Positions 1-5,911 of a stretch of 6,740 nt of DNA are shown here, piece after piece. The translations under genes were made by a program, and so were the position numbers. The stretch lies in assembly GCA_937923225.1 (NCBI GenBank), contig CALAKR010000337.1:1-6740 (forward strand), written 5' to 3'. The DNA comes from an uncultured Aquabacterium sp. GTDB taxonomy: Bacteria; Pseudomonadota; Gammaproteobacteria; Burkholderiales; Burkholderiaceae_C. The notes beneath the pieces were generated by a model. The model ran no database searches. It saw only the letters and a list, made by a program, of their open reading frames with translations, and was not told the origin of the DNA. Within the stretch, counting starts at the first letter, position 1; every line of letters starts with the position of its first letter.

Positions 1-153
1 CCGTTCCAGAAATTGGCCAAGCGCTCTCCGCCCGGCATGAGCTCGCTGCCCCAGGCATAGAGGGCCCCCTCTCGCTGGCCACGCGCGGCCCGCTCCCACT
101 CGGCCTCCGTGGGCAGGGACCTGTCGCCCGCCCACGCGGCGTAGGCCACGCCG

Positions 154-170
<17 letters not shown>
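1..170 (-). CDS. Formylglycine-generating-enzyme (FGE/SUMF1-type) domain protein, internal fragment
   Basis: Read on the minus strand, this stretch encodes [19 protein letters not shown], then [18 protein letters not shown] and a segment ending LANFWN. The order [25 protein letters not shown] is the signature of the FGE-sulfatase family. That family oxidises a sulfatase cysteine to formylglycine, or in other members acts as an ergothioneine-synthase-like or maturation factor. Only about 50 residues are visible, so the subfamily and the copper-binding cysteines cannot be judged. The fragment runs off the left edge, which would hold its C-terminal part. Upstream, family resemblance stops near base 155, where argA-like sequence begins on the opposite strand. 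The frame stays open beyond that and an ATG happens to lie at 170, but a real start so deep in the domain is unlikely. Family assignment is confident; whether it is a living gene here is not. Confidence 0.72.
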
Positions 171-960
<790 letters not shown>

Positions 961-1007
961 CCCCCCCTTACCCTTTCCCCGAACGATTTCCCGAACGAGA
1001 CGAGAAC

Positions 1008-1280
1008 ATGGCACGCACCATCCAATGCAAGCACCTGAACAAGGAAGCCGAAGGCCTGGACTTCGCCCCCTACCCCGGTGAGCTGGGCAAACGCATCTAC
1101 AACGAGATCAGCAAGGAAGCCTGGCAGCTGTGGATGAAGCACCAGACCATGCTGGTCAACGAGAACCGCCTGAACCTGGCTGACGCCCGTGCCCGCCAGT
1201 ACCTGGCCCGTCAGATGGAGCAGTTCTTCTTTGGCGGCGGTGGTGACCAGGTGCAGGGCTACGTGCCCCCGTCGGCATGA
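1008..1280 (+). CDS. yggX: Fe(II)-trafficking / oxidative damage protection protein YggX
   Basis: This 90-residue cytoplasmic protein matches the YggX family closely and has its usual length of about 90. The N-terminus [10 protein letters not shown] carries the conserved Cys7. The block [19 protein letters not shown] (residues 21-39) is almost the same as in the E. coli protein, followed by W-KHQTML-NE-RLN, the helical [14 protein letters not shown] and the GY-P C-terminus. In enterics YggX protects iron-sulfur clusters from oxidation and is thought to handle labile Fe(II). The frame is open upstream to 918, but the family N-terminus fixes the start at the ATG at 1008, after a purine-rich GAGACGAGAAC with no strong Shine-Dalgarno. 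It lies 47 bp after argA on the same strand with no visible terminator between them, so co-transcription is likely. An intrinsic terminator follows 30 bp after the stop. Confidence 0.95.
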   Translation: MARTIQCKHLNKEAEGLDFAPYPGELGKRIYNEISKEAWQLWMKHQTMLVNENRLNLADARARQYLARQMEQFFFGGGGDQVQGYVPPSA

Positions 1281-1310
1281 GCGATCACTGATCCACAGCC
1301 CTCCGCCAAG

Positions 1311-1348
1311 ACCGCCCTGCCTTCGTTGCGAAGGGGGCGGTTTTTCTT
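1311..1348 (+). terminator. Rho-independent terminator after yggX
   Basis: The arms ACCGCCC (1311-1317) and GGGCGGT (1335-1341) pair, and inside them CCTTCG (1320-1325) pairs with CGAAGG (1329-1334) around a TTG loop. A two-base TG bulge separates the stems. The hairpin gives 13 base pairs, mostly G-C, and is followed directly by TTTTTCTTT. It ends the argA-yggX transcript and separates it from the transporter operon that starts at 1406. The T-tract lies on the + strand side, so it acts on rightward transcription. Confidence 0.9.
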
Positions 1349-1405
1349 TGGCGATACAGTCTCGTCAGAACAACCGCGAGCGCCCTGCACACGCCTTTGC
1401 ACACC

Positions 1406-1849
1406 ATGCCTATCACCATCGACTGGGCCCACTTCACACCCTGGTCCGCCCTGGCCGGCGGCGCCCTCATCGGCCTGGCGGCCTCGCTGCTGATCCTGCT
1501 CAATGGACGCATCGCGGGCATCAGCGGGATCCTGGGCGGGCTGCTTCGGCCCACACCTGGCGAGATCGGCTGGCGCGCGGCCTTCCTCATCGGATTGATC
1601 GCGGCGCCCTGGCTGTACGCTGCCGTGAGCACCCTGCCGACGGTGCGCATCGAGGCCAGTGAAGGTCTGCTGGTGGCCGCAGGCTTGCTGGTGGGACTGG
1701 GCACGCGTTACGGCGCCGGCTGCACCAGCGGCCACGGCGTGTGCGGCCTGTCGCGCCTGTCACCCCGCTCGCTGGCCGCCACGCTGGTGTTCATGGCGGC
1801 GGGTTTTGCCACGGTGTACGTGGTTCGCCATCTCATCGCCCCGCACTGA
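1406..1849 (+). CDS. YeeE/YedE-family membrane protein, first half-transporter
   Basis: This 147-residue, very hydrophobic protein has about four membrane segments (roughly residues 13-33, 58-75, 86-102 and 122-143). The YeeE/YedE (sulf_transp) family signatures are [15 protein letters not shown] at 33-47 and [22 protein letters not shown] at about 101-122, containing Cys106 and Cys113. Full-length YeeE/TsuA proteins import thiosulfate and pass it along conserved cysteines. Half-size proteins like this one occur in tandem pairs and are presumed to assemble into one channel; their substrate is a sulfur compound by family inference only. The start was set at the ATG at 1406 because it gives the usual short N-terminus; a TTG at 1397 in the same frame adds three residues. 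Neither site has a clear Shine-Dalgarno. The partner gene begins 16 bp after the stop. Similar pairs are sometimes named pmpA/pmpB, but no symbol is assigned here. Confidence 0.88.
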   Translation: MPITIDWAHFTPWSALAGGALIGLAASLLILLNGRIAGISGILGGLLRPTPGEIGWRAAFLIGLIAAPWLYAAVSTLPTVRIEASEGLLVAAGLLVGLGTRYGAGCTSGHGVCGLSRLSPRSLAATLVFMAAGFATVYVVRHLIAPH

Positions 1850-1865
1850 CCCGACAAGGCCTTCC

Positions 1866-2306
1866 ATGAACGACACCGTACACGCCCGCCTGCCCCTGGT
1901 CACGGCCTTGATCGCCGGCCTGGTCTTCGGTCTGGGCCTGCTGATCTCCGGCATGGCCGATCCGGCCAAGGTGCTGGGCTTTCTGGATCTGGCAGGCGCC
2001 TGGGATCCCTCCCTGGCTTTCGTGATGGGGGGTGCCATCGCGGTGGCCCTGCCTGCCTTCACGCTGGCGCGGCGCAGGCAGCAGGCCCTGCTCACCGGCG
2101 AGCCCATGCAATTGCCCACCAGCACCCGCATCGACCAGCGCCTGCTGGGCGGCGCCCTGCTCTTCGGCATCGGCTGGGGGCTGGCTGGCTTCTGCCCGGG
2201 GCCGGCCCTGGTGGCGCTGGGCATGGGGCTGGACCAGGCCCTGGTGTTCGGCCTGGCCATGCTGGGCGGCATGGTGGTCTTCGAAGTGCTGGAGCGCCGC
2301 GCATGA
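1866..2306 (+). CDS. YeeE/YedE-like (DUF6691-type) membrane protein, second half-transporter
   Basis: This 146-residue protein has about four membrane segments. It carries the second-half signatures [20 protein letters not shown] (residues 22-41), FVMGGA (52-57) and [13 protein letters not shown] (103-115) with a single conserved Cys110. With the preceding gene it supplies both inverted halves of a full YeeE/TsuA-type transporter, with the cysteines split 2+1 between the chains, so a heteromeric complex is likely. The loop between residues 67 and 92 ([20 protein letters not shown]) is charged and probably cytoplasmic. AAGG at 1856-1859 precedes the ATG by six bases. The gene lies 16 bp after its partner, and its stop overlaps the start of the DUF599 gene in ATGA, indicating translational coupling. 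The transported compound (thiosulfate, sulfite, sulfide or a related species) cannot be read from the sequence. Confidence 0.87.
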   Translation: MNDTVHARLPLVTALIAGLVFGLGLLISGMADPAKVLGFLDLAGAWDPSLAFVMGGAIAVALPAFTLARRRQQALLTGEPMQLPTSTRIDQRLLGGALLFGIGWGLAGFCPGPALVALGMGLDQALVFGLAMLGGMVVFEVLERRA

Positions 2307-2956
2307 GCAGCACCACACCCCTTTGGGCCTGGCTGGCTGCCGCGGCGACCCTGGTGATCGTGATGGCCTACGAGGCACTGCAGTGGCTGCCCGGGCGCAA
2401 CACGCCGGACACCCTGTCACGCGCGGCTCACGCCAAGCTTCGCGCGGAGTGGCTGCATGCGCTGTCCACGCAGCATGGTTCGGAGATCCTGGCCGTGCAG
2501 ACCATCCGCAATTCGCTGATGTCGTCCACGCTCACGGCCTCTACCGCGGCGCTGGGCCTGATGGGCACCGTCACCCTGATCGGCGCGCCTTTGCTCAGTG
2601 CCTCGCTGAACCACATCCCGGGCGAGCCCTTCGCCTTCACGCCCAGGTTGATGCTGGAACTGGCCCTGATGGCCACCTTGTTCGCGGCCCTGGCGTGCTC
2701 GACCATGGCCGTGCGCTACTACAACCACAGCAGCTTCATTGGCTCGCTGCCCGTGGGCTCGGCCGAACGCGCGCGCTGGCAGGACACCGGCGTGACCTAC
2801 CTTCGCCGCGCCGGCATGCTCTACGGCTGGGGGTTGCGCGGCCTGCTGATGGTGGCGCCCCTGGTGGCGGGCATCGCCCACCCGTTGGCCGGCCCGGTGG
2901 CCGCGCTCGTGCTGGTGGCGGTGCTGGTGGGCTTCGACCGGTTCGCCCAGTTCTAA
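2303..2956 (+). CDS. DUF599 family membrane protein
   Basis: This 217-residue inner-membrane protein belongs to the DUF599 family, whose biochemical role is unknown. Membrane segments are visible at about residues 7-26, 78-99, 116-136 and 174-212, the last long enough for two passes. The family hallmarks are an RAEWLHALS-type segment after the first helix, AVQTIRNSLMSSTLTASTAA (64-83), where charged or polar residues introduce the second helix, and AVRYYNHSSFIG (136-147) after the third. Its length fits the family's usual 210-240. The start overlaps the upstream YeeE-like stop in ATGA, so the three genes at 1406-2956 form one operon. No other start is needed, since MSSTTPLW leads straight into the first helix. 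The linkage suggests a role alongside the sulfur-compound transporter, but this is context only. Family assignment is good; function is not known. Confidence 0.85.
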   Translation: MSSTTPLWAWLAAAATLVIVMAYEALQWLPGRNTPDTLSRAAHAKLRAEWLHALSTQHGSEILAVQTIRNSLMSSTLTASTAALGLMGTVTLIGAPLLSASLNHIPGEPFAFTPRLMLELALMATLFAALACSTMAVRYYNHSSFIGSLPVGSAERARWQDTGVTYLRRAGMLYGWGLRGLLMVAPLVAGIAHPLAGPVAALVLVAVLVGFDRFAQF

Positions 2957-3103
2957 GCCAAGACATCTATCGGCCCCCATGGATGAGCGAGGGGTGTAAC
3001 CCTCGGTTGTCGCCCATTGAGGCAGACATGCAAGCACCGGCGTGGCACGCTGATCGTTACCTTATATGGCATCGATTGCCGTTAGCGTCACCCCGGAGCC
3101 CGC
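2957..3103 (+). promoter_or_regulatory. Intergenic region upstream of the GDSL esterase, with a perfect 6-bp inverted repeat
   Basis: No gene was found in these 147 bases. CGAGGG (2988-2993) and CCCTCG (3000-3005) form a perfect inverted repeat around GTGTAA. No T-tract follows, so it is a weak terminator at best and could instead be an operator or an mRNA stem-loop. A locally AT-rich patch around 3051-3076 (TTATAT at 3062-3067) is the most promoter-like stretch, but no convincing -35 box lies 16-18 bases upstream. GGAG at 3095-3098, five bases before the ATG at 3104, is the Shine-Dalgarno of the esterase gene. Confidence 0.35.
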
Positions 3104-4267
3104 ATGTCCTTTCGCCGTCTTTTCGCCCCCGTTGCCCTGAGCCTGGGCGCCTTGAGCGCCCTGCCCAGCGCGCACGCGCTCACCGCCGACCCGCTGGCCT
3201 TCGGCCTGTTCACCGCCGGTGACGTGCTCATCCAGCCCGAGCTGGTCTACACCGTGGCCATCGCCGGCCCCAAGACCTGGAAAGCACTGATCGACCTGGG
3301 TGCCCCCTACATGTCGCCCTATGCCGAAACCACGCGGCAACTGGCCATCAACAAGGCCCCCACGCTCAAGCCGGTGGCCACGCCGCCCAACCCGCCGGCC
3401 GTGACCTACCCCACCAGCTACAGCCAAGCCATTTCCTTCGGCGACAGCATGAGCGATACCGGCAACATGTTCGAGGTGACGCGCAAGCTCGGTGGCATTG
3501 GCCTGCCCACGGCCCCCAACGACCGCGGCCGCTTCTCGGATGGCCAGGTGGTGGTCGAAGCCATGAGCAATGCGCTGAACCTGCCCTTCCTGAACTACGC
3601 CTTCGGCGGCGCGCAATCGGGCCGGGGCAGCCTGCTGCCCTTCTTCGCCATGGAGCACGGCCTGCTCAAGCAGGTCGACGACTACCTGGCCAATCTGGGC
3701 GGCAGCAGCAAGAGGGCCGATGCTCTGGCGCTGTACGTGATCTGGACCGGCCCGGACGACTTCTACTGGGGCAACAACATCTACCTGTCGTCCACCGCCG
3801 TGACGGTGACGGCCAACGTCAAGCAGGCCATGACCGCGCTGTACAAGCGGGGGGCACGCCACTTCTTCGTGCCTTTGATGCCCGACCTGAGCATCACGCC
3901 CTCGGCCAGGGAACACGTGAAGCTGCAGCGCACCTACATGACGGATTCCAAGAAGCGCAGCGCCGAGTTCGCCCAAGCACTCACGGCCATGCTCAAGGCC
4001 TTCGCCAAGCAATACCCCGAGGCCAAGGTGCGCACCTTCGACACCTTCACCTACTCGCAGCAGCGCATGGCCCAGGCCGCGGCCGAGGGCTACAACGTGA
4101 CCGAGCCCTGCTACACCCCGAAGTTCATGGGTCTGCCGGGCGCCGTGTGCGCCGACCCGAAGCAGTACCTGTTCTGGGACACCAACCACCCGACGGAGGC
4201 TGGCTCCATCGTGATCGGCACGGCCTTCGCCGAGGCCGTGGTGGGTCCGGCGCTGCCCTCGAAGTAA
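3104..4267 (+). CDS. Secreted GDSL/SGNH-family esterase or lipase
   Basis: This 387-residue hydrolase is predicted to be exported. Residues 1-25 form a Sec signal peptide (RR, hydrophobic stretch, SAHA) with likely cleavage after Ala25. The SGNH blocks are in order: block I FGDSMSDTGN (112-121) with nucleophile Ser115; block II NYAFGGAQSG (164-173) with the oxyanion glycine; block III TGPDDF (215-220); and block V WDTNHPT (358-364) with catalytic Asp359 and His362. The layout resembles the thermolabile-hemolysin/phospholipase-like GDSL branch that hydrolyses acyl esters. Block III normally reads G-x-N-D; here the oxyanion Asn is Asp218, so activity may be altered. Cys336 and Cys349 could form a disulfide. 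About 85 mature residues precede block I (a proline-rich stretch at 85-104) and match nothing I recognise. The gene has its own Shine-Dalgarno (GGAG, 3095-3098) and stands between two intergenic regions, so it is probably monocistronic. Substrate is unknown. Confidence 0.88.
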   Translation: MSFRRLFAPVALSLGALSALPSAHALTADPLAFGLFTAGDVLIQPELVYTVAIAGPKTWKALIDLGAPYMSPYAETTRQLAINKAPTLKPVATPPNPPAVTYPTSYSQAISFGDSMSDTGNMFEVTRKLGGIGLPTAPNDRGRFSDGQVVVEAMSNALNLPFLNYAFGGAQSGRGSLLPFFAMEHGLLKQVDDYLANLGGSSKRADALALYVIWTGPDDFYWGNNIYLSSTAVTVTANVKQAMTALYKRGARHFFVPLMPDLSITPSAREHVKLQRTYMTDSKKRSAEFAQALTAMLKAFAKQYPEAKVRTFDTFTYSQQRMAQAAAEGYNVTEPCYTPKFMGLPGAVCADPKQYLFWDTNHPTEAGSIVIGTAFAEAVVGPALPSK

Positions 4268-4378
4268 GCAGGTCTCGCCTGCCCACGGCCTCTCGGGCGT
4301 CTGTGGTGTCCACGGGCCCCCAGGGGGGCATTTGCCCTGGTTTGCCAGGACATGCAGGCTGTCGCACACTGGGCTGAC
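4268..4378 (+). promoter_or_regulatory. Intergenic leader with alternating hairpins upstream of the small lipoprotein gene
   Basis: This spacer holds several short inverted repeats. GCAGG (4268-4272) pairs with CCTGC (4278-4282) directly after the esterase stop. Further on, CCAGGG (4320-4325) pairs with CCCTGG (4335-4340), while the same CCTGG (4336-4340) can instead pair with CCAGG (4345-4349) across a TTTG loop. The two downstream hairpins therefore exclude each other. None is followed by a proper T-tract, so no intrinsic terminator is called. The alternating pairing ends 29 bases before the ATG at 4379. No Shine-Dalgarno or clear promoter box is visible. Confidence 0.3.
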
Positions 4379-4783
4379 ATGACACCCAAGCCCCGCCCCT
4401 CGCGCCTGCCCATGGCCCTGCCGCTGCTGACCGCCATCGCGGTATCGGTGGCCTTTGCCCTCGGCGGTTTGTTCACGGGCTGCAGCCAGCGCGACATGAC
4501 CGAAGACCAGGCCGTGGACCTGCTGGCCAAGCGGGTGCTGGCCGACGGCCTGTACCCGGCCTCGCGCCAGGGCGAGTGCCTGTCCTTCGAGGTGGAGCAG
4601 CGCCTGGATGCGCGCTTCGAGATCGCCGTGCGCGAGAAGCACGGCGGTACCTGCCCGGGCGATCCAGGCACCGGCCCCGTGCTGGACCGCTTCGAGGTGC
4701 AGCAAGACGGCGGCAAGCTGCGCCGCTATGACCCGATCGGTGGTGCCTACGTGGATTACGCAGCACCAGCCACCGGCGGCTGA
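4379..4783 (+). CDS. Small predicted lipoprotein or membrane-anchored hypothetical protein
   Basis: This 134-residue protein has a basic N-terminus (KPRPSR), a hydrophobic segment at about residues 12-33, and LFTGCSQ with Cys35 in a lipobox-like position. Phe at -3 is not ideal, so an uncleaved membrane anchor is the alternative. The exported part, about 100 residues, contains Cys67 and Cys92, which could form a disulfide. It also contains the motif AVREKHGGTCPGDP (83-96) followed by PVLDRFEV (100-107), a pattern I associate with small uncharacterised proteobacterial envelope proteins. No enzyme motif is seen and no function is assigned. An ATG at 4352 would add nine residues, but its AGGA lies only one base upstream; the ATG at 4379 places the basic residues directly before the hydrophobic segment and is preferred, without a clear Shine-Dalgarno. 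The gene converges with the Alpha-E gene, 38 bp apart, with no hairpin plus T-tract between them. Confidence 0.75.
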   Translation: MTPKPRPSRLPMALPLLTAIAVSVAFALGGLFTGCSQRDMTEDQAVDLLAKRVLADGLYPASRQGECLSFEVEQRLDARFEIAVREKHGGTCPGDPGTGPVLDRFEVQQDGGKLRRYDPIGGAYVDYAAPATGG

Positions 4784-4821
4784 TCAGCGAGGCAGACCAG
4801 GCAAAGTCGCCACGCCCGGCC

Positions 4822-5886
4822 TCAGGCCTTGGCCGGCATCAGGAAGTCGCGGCTGATGCCGAAGCCCAGGTCACCCACGCGGTCCAGGAACTGCGTGAGG
4901 TAGGCGTGCAGGCCGGTGGCCAGGATCTCGTCGATGCGGCTGAACTGCAGGTCGGCACGCAGGCGGCCAGCCTTGCGCAGCGTCTCGTGGCTGTGGTCGT
5001 TGGCCACCGCGCGCAGGTTGTTGACCACCTCGTCCACGCAGAACACCAGCGAGCGCGGCATCTCGGCGCGCAGGATCAGCAGCTCGGCCACCTTCTCGGG
5101 CCGGATCACGTTGCGGTAGACCTTGCGGTAGACCTCGAAGGCCGACACGCTGCGCAGCAGGGATGACCAGTGGTAGAAGTCGACTTCCTTGCTCTCGTTG
5201 CCCACGGAAGGCCCGAAGAACTCGGTGTTGCGGGCGTGGAACTTCACGTCCAGCAGGCGCGCGGTGTTGTCGGCCCGCTCCAGGAAGGTGCCGCAGCGCT
5301 GGAAATGGAAGGACTCGTCCTGCAGCATGGTGCCCAGGGTCACGCCACGCGACAGGTGCGAGCGGAACTTCACCCACTCGAACAGCTCGGCCGGGTCCTT
5401 GGCCAGTGCCCCCGACTTGATGATGCGATTGAACTCCAGCCAGGTCTGGTTGGTGGTCTCCCACACCTCGGTGGTCAGGGCGCCGCGCACGGCACGGGCG
5501 TTCTCGCGGGCCGCGCGCAGGCAGTTCAGGATGCTCGACGGGTTGTTGGCGTCGCTCACCATGAAGGTCATCACATGCTTGGGCGTGAGCTCGTCGTAGC
5601 GCTTGGCGTAGTCACCGGTGAGCTCGCTGATGCTCAGCAGGCCCTTCCAGCCGTTGAGGGCCGTCTCGGGCGCCTGCGGCAGGAAGGCCGACTGGTAGTT
5701 CACGTCCAGCAGACGCGCGGTGTTCTCGGCCCGCTCCATGTAGCGGGCCATCCAGGAGAGGTGGTCAGCGGTGCGCGACAGCATGGGTTTGATCTCCAGC
5801 AGGGTGCCGCCCTCACGGGGCAGCGTCTCGTGTTCGTAGTGGACGAGGTGGGGTGGCAGGCGTTTCTCGATGCGTTCGTTCAGCAT
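4822..5886 (-). CDS. Alpha-E domain protein, partner of a circularly permuted ATP-grasp protein
   Basis: This 354-residue, mostly alpha-helical protein belongs to the Alpha-E family. In comparative-genomics work that family is found next to circularly permuted ATP-grasp ligases and is predicted to assist an ATP-dependent amide-bond-forming system. No catalytic activity is proven. The domain begins MLSRTADHLSWMARYMERAE at residue 35 and runs to the C-terminus. The motif ERAENTARLLDV (51-62) recurs as ERADNTARLLDV (203-214). Other conserved pieces are VMTFMVSDANNPSSIL (105-120) and RAARENARAVRG (124-135). Two starts are plausible. The ATG at 5886 has GGAG seven bases upstream, leaves 25 bp after the ATP-grasp gene, and its 34-codon extension has 28 codons ending in G or C. 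The ATG at 5784 is the family-typical N-terminus (320 residues) and also has a GGAG nine bases upstream. The longer form is given. It is the last gene of its operon in this window. Confidence 0.9.
   Translation of the reverse strand: MLNERIEKRLPPHLVHYEHETLPREGGTLLEIKPMLSRTADHLSWMARYMERAENTARLLDVNYQSAFLPQAPETALNGWKGLLSISELTGDYAKRYDELTPKHVMTFMVSDANNPSSILNCLRAARENARAVRGALTTEVWETTNQTWLEFNRIIKSGALAKDPAELFEWVKFRSHLSRGVTLGTMLQDESFHFQRCGTFLERADNTARLLDVKFHARNTEFFGPSVGNESKEVDFYHWSSLLRSVSAFEVYRKVYRNVIRPEKVAELLILRAEMPRSLVFCVDEVVNNLRAVANDHSHETLRKAGRLRADLQFSRIDEILATGLHAYLTQFLDRVGDLGFGISRDFLMPAKA
5243..5282 (-). repeat. Direct repeat within the Alpha-E gene, copy 2
   Basis: This 40-base segment matches 5699-5738 at 38 of 40 positions. 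It encodes the second ERADNTARLLDV motif of the Alpha-E protein. The copies are 456 bases (152 codons) apart and in the same frame. Confidence 0.85.
5699..5738 (-). repeat. Direct repeat within the Alpha-E gene, copy 1
   Basis: This is the partner of the segment at 5243-5282, differing at two positions. It encodes the first motif, ERAENTARLLDV, near the start of the Alpha-E domain. Confidence 0.85.
5794..5797 (-). promoter_or_regulatory. Internal Shine-Dalgarno for the short Alpha-E start at 5784
   Basis: On the minus strand GGAG lies nine bases before the ATG at 5784, which is where family members usually begin. Together with the GGAG at 5894-5897 that serves the ATG at 5886, it leaves the true start undecided, and both may be used. 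Confidence 0.45.
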
Positions 5887-5893
5887 GGGCCTT

Positions 5894-5897
5894 CTCC
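5894..5897 (-). promoter_or_regulatory. Shine-Dalgarno for the long Alpha-E start at 5886
   Basis: On the minus strand GGGAGAAGG (5890-5898) lies in the gap between the ATP-grasp stop and the ATG at 5886. GGAG sits seven bases before that ATG, a near-ideal spacing, and supports the longer Alpha-E protein. Confidence 0.55.
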
Positions 5898-5911
5898 CTT
5901 CAAATGGCCGG

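Noticed and set aside
978..998. Tandem CCCGAACGA repeat before yggX
   Set aside because: Two 9-base copies with a 12-base period in a short GC-rich leader could arise by chance and match no known element.
3043..3059. Possible sigma-54 promoter (TGGCAC) upstream of the esterase
   Set aside because: The -24-like TGGCACG is present, but the required GC of the -12 element is missing; the sequence there reads TCGTT instead of TTGCA.
2032..3222. A 396-codon open frame on the plus strand
   Set aside because: It overlaps three well-supported genes in another frame and its translation is rich in Arg, Ala, Trp and Pro with no domain, typical of a shifted GC-rich frame.
3062..4705. A 547-codon open frame on the minus strand
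   Set aside because: It lies entirely opposite the GDSL esterase and the small lipoprotein genes, is rich in Gly, His, Arg and Gln as expected from antisense GC-rich codons, and shows no recognisable family. It is a shadow frame.
4784..4821. Possible bidirectional terminator between the convergent lipoprotein and Alpha-E genes
   Set aside because: No stem of useful length followed by a T-tract is present on either strand in the 38-bp gap; only the tiny palindrome GGCCTCAGGCC lies across the Alpha-E stop.
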